DNA of 64,000 nucleotides from Bacteroidia bacterium (GTDB taxonomy: Bacteria; Bacteroidota; Bacteroidia; 2-12-FULL-35-15), in NCBI GenBank assembly GCA_020051175.1, contig JAGVJJ010000008.1, positions 1 through 64,000 of the forward strand, read 5' to 3'. Below are positions 63,004-64,000 of the stretch, piece by piece (the stretch's first letter is position 1; every line of letters starts with the position of its first letter). The position numbers were made by a program, and so were the translations under genes. The notes beneath the pieces were generated by a model, which was not told where the DNA came from, did no database searches, and saw nothing but the letters and a program-made list of their open reading frames with translations.

Positions 63004-63699
63004 ATGAGCGCCAAACGCATCCTTTTAGTTGAAGACGAAGAACACCTGCTGAAAACCATTCAGCTCAACCTGGAACTGGAGGGATATACCGTTACTTCTG
63101 CGATAAATGGTATAGAAGCACTTAAGGAATTCAGAAAAGCTCATTTCGACCTGGTAATACTGGATGTAATGTTGCCGGAGATGCACGGCTTTGATGTGTG
63201 TGAGGAAATACGCAAGGAAAATACCCGGGTTGCCATTCTTTTCCTTACCGCAAAATCTTCCGGCAGCGATCGGGTGCAGGGATTGAAACTCGGAGCTGAT
63301 GATTATCTTACCAAGCCTTTCAATCTTGAAGAGCTGTTACTGCGCGTGCAGATTCTTTTAAAACGCGGTAATGTCGCACCTGCCGCGCAAAGCATGGAAG
63401 TGTATACTTTTGGTGATAATGAAATAAATTTCAAGACATACGAAATCAAAGGCGTTGACGGACAACGGACAGAAATAACAAAACGTGAAATAGCATTGTT
63501 GAAGTTATTGATAGACAAGGCTGGGAAGGTTGTTTCCCGTGAAGAGATACTGGATACCGTGTGGGGAACAGATGTTTATCCATCGTCACGTACTATTGAT
63601 AACTATATCCTTGCCTTCCGGAAATATTTCGAGAAAAAACAGAAGGAGCCTGAGCACTTCCATTCCATACGGGGTGTGGGCTATAAGTTCACTGAATAG
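63004..63699 (+). CDS. OmpR/PhoB-type response regulator
   Basis: The 231-residue regulator has a receiver domain with the acceptor aspartate D54 (VILDVMLPEM), acidic pair D11/E12 and K104, then a winged-helix DNA-binding domain (about 130-231, TKREIALLKLLID, SSRTIDNYILAFRKYF). It would control transcription when phosphorylated. No histidine kinase gene lies beside it; downstream is a repeat and a gene running off the edge on the other strand. Confidence 0.95.
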   Translation: MSAKRILLVEDEEHLLKTIQLNLELEGYTVTSAINGIEALKEFRKAHFDLVILDVMLPEMHGFDVCEEIRKENTRVAILFLTAKSSGSDRVQGLKLGADDYLTKPFNLEELLLRVQILLKRGNVAPAAQSMEVYTFGDNEINFKTYEIKGVDGQRTEITKREIALLKLLIDKAGKVVSREEILDTVWGTDVYPSSRTIDNYILAFRKYFEKKQKEPEHFHSIRGVGYKFTE

Positions 63700-63722
63700 A
63701 AATTCTTTGAAATATTAAGAGA

Positions 63723-63866
63723 CTGTTTAAATTTCATTTAAAAATTATACTTGTGATGCTTTCCCCGATATTTCGACAGGCTCAATATGACCGCGCGCGG
63801 GTCAGTCTGAGCTGGTCGAAGACTTTGCGAGGGCTATAATACTTTTTTAAAATAAAATTTAAACAG
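63723..63866. repeat. MITE-like palindromic element
   Basis: Terminal inverted repeats CTGTTTAAATTT (63723-63734) and AAATTTAAACAG (63855-63866) bound a 144-base element. Inside, TTCGACAGG at 63772 and GGTCGAA at 63820 are the ends of a long imperfect stem (about 16 of 21 matching bases) around GCGCGC. No open reading frame is present. The GACAGGCTCA words are of a kind that recurs in Bacteroidota intergenic repeats. Confidence 0.55.
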
Positions 63867-63893
63867 ATACTAAATCTATATTTCTTAAAGTGC

Positions 63894-64000
63894 TTATTTG
63901 TTTTTTGGAGCAGTAGTTTTTTCTGGCTTCACAACATTCGCCAGTTTCCCGGATATGTATGTTGCAATAGGAGCAAAGCTTGTTGAGACAATTTTTTTAG
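63894..64000 (-). CDS. 3' end of a gene running off the right edge
   Basis: A minus-strand frame enters from the edge and ends at a TAA (63896-63894). The 34 readable codons end in a K/P/T-rich tail (VKPEKTTAPKNK), and ATYISGKLANVV precedes it. Too short to name the protein. The upstream part lies outside the window. Confidence 0.5.
   Translation of the reverse strand, partial: KKIVSTSFAPIATYISGKLANVVKPEKTTAPKNK

Noticed and set aside
1-64000. Replication origin, prophage or insertion sequence
   Set aside because: No dnaA gene or DnaA-box cluster, integrase, transposase or phage structural gene was recognised. The only mobile-like item is the small non-coding element at 63723-63866.

Overview
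The window is a piece of a Bacteroidota chromosome of low to moderate GC. The evidence is three proteins with type IX secretion (T9SS) C-terminal sorting domains, a PorP/SprF outer-membrane protein, a CHU_C (type B) sorting domain, TonB-dependent receptors with N-terminal carboxypeptidase-like domains, RagB-era lipoproteins starting with SCKK, menaquinone synthesis by the futalosine route, and promoters of the Bacteroidota form TTG-N(17-22)-TAnnTTTG. The genus cannot be fixed from the sequence. No phage, transposase, plasmid or CRISPR signature was seen.

Layout. 1-222 is an AT-rich left edge. 521-7435 (minus) holds recX, with a probable one-base frameshift, behind a MoxR/DUF58 gene cluster: SpoIIM-like protein, multi-pass protein, DUF4129, DUF4350, MoxR ATPase and DUF58. 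A divergent RDD membrane protein (7566-8285) completes it. Next come an MtfA-like membrane peptidase and a YyaL/DUF255 thioredoxin-domain protein, then tRNA-Leu(GAG) with its own promoter and terminator. 12085-18308 is an iron-uptake-type locus: DUF4856 lipoprotein (frameshifted), imelysin, an HTTM (gamma-carboxylase-like) membrane protein and a TonB-dependent receptor. A sterol-desaturase-family hydroxylase and a TonB-C-like small protein follow.

20157-26289 (minus) is the conserved lipid/translation string pdxA, DUF177, rpmF, plsX, fabH, accB, accC. Its gaps are filled with short-word repeats. 26384-39798 (minus) is the most striking region: three consecutive giant sensor proteins, each ending in a SpoIIE/RsbU-type PP2C phosphatase. 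Two sense through periplasmic beta-propellers plus Y_Y_Y, one through TPRs, and the middle one combines the propeller sensor of one neighbour with the PAS/GAF relay of the other. glyS, a second TonB receptor and a T9SS Ig-repeat protein follow.

46352-52650 (plus) carries a T9SS-exported cytochrome c/copper type II monooxygenase-like protein, a YfcE-like phosphoesterase and a 1320-residue T9SS propeller/Ig-repeat protein. 52748-61336 holds a Tat-type Fe/Mn superoxide dismutase, a stand-alone biotin carrier protein, an M1 aminopeptidase lipoprotein, a TPR protein, pheS, an exported cyclophilin and mqnE. The right end has PorP/SprF beside a minimal type B sorting-domain lipoprotein, an OmpR-type response regulator, a MITE-like palindromic element and the tail of a gene that runs off the edge.

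Themes. Cell-surface traffic (T9SS, TonB, Tat) and envelope sensing dominate the accessory content. Housekeeping genes (accBC, fabH, plsX, rpmF, glyS, pheS, mqnE) are interspersed. Three putative single-base indels (recX, the DUF4856 gene and the start of its TonB receptor) may be assembly errors or real frameshifts; raw reads would decide.
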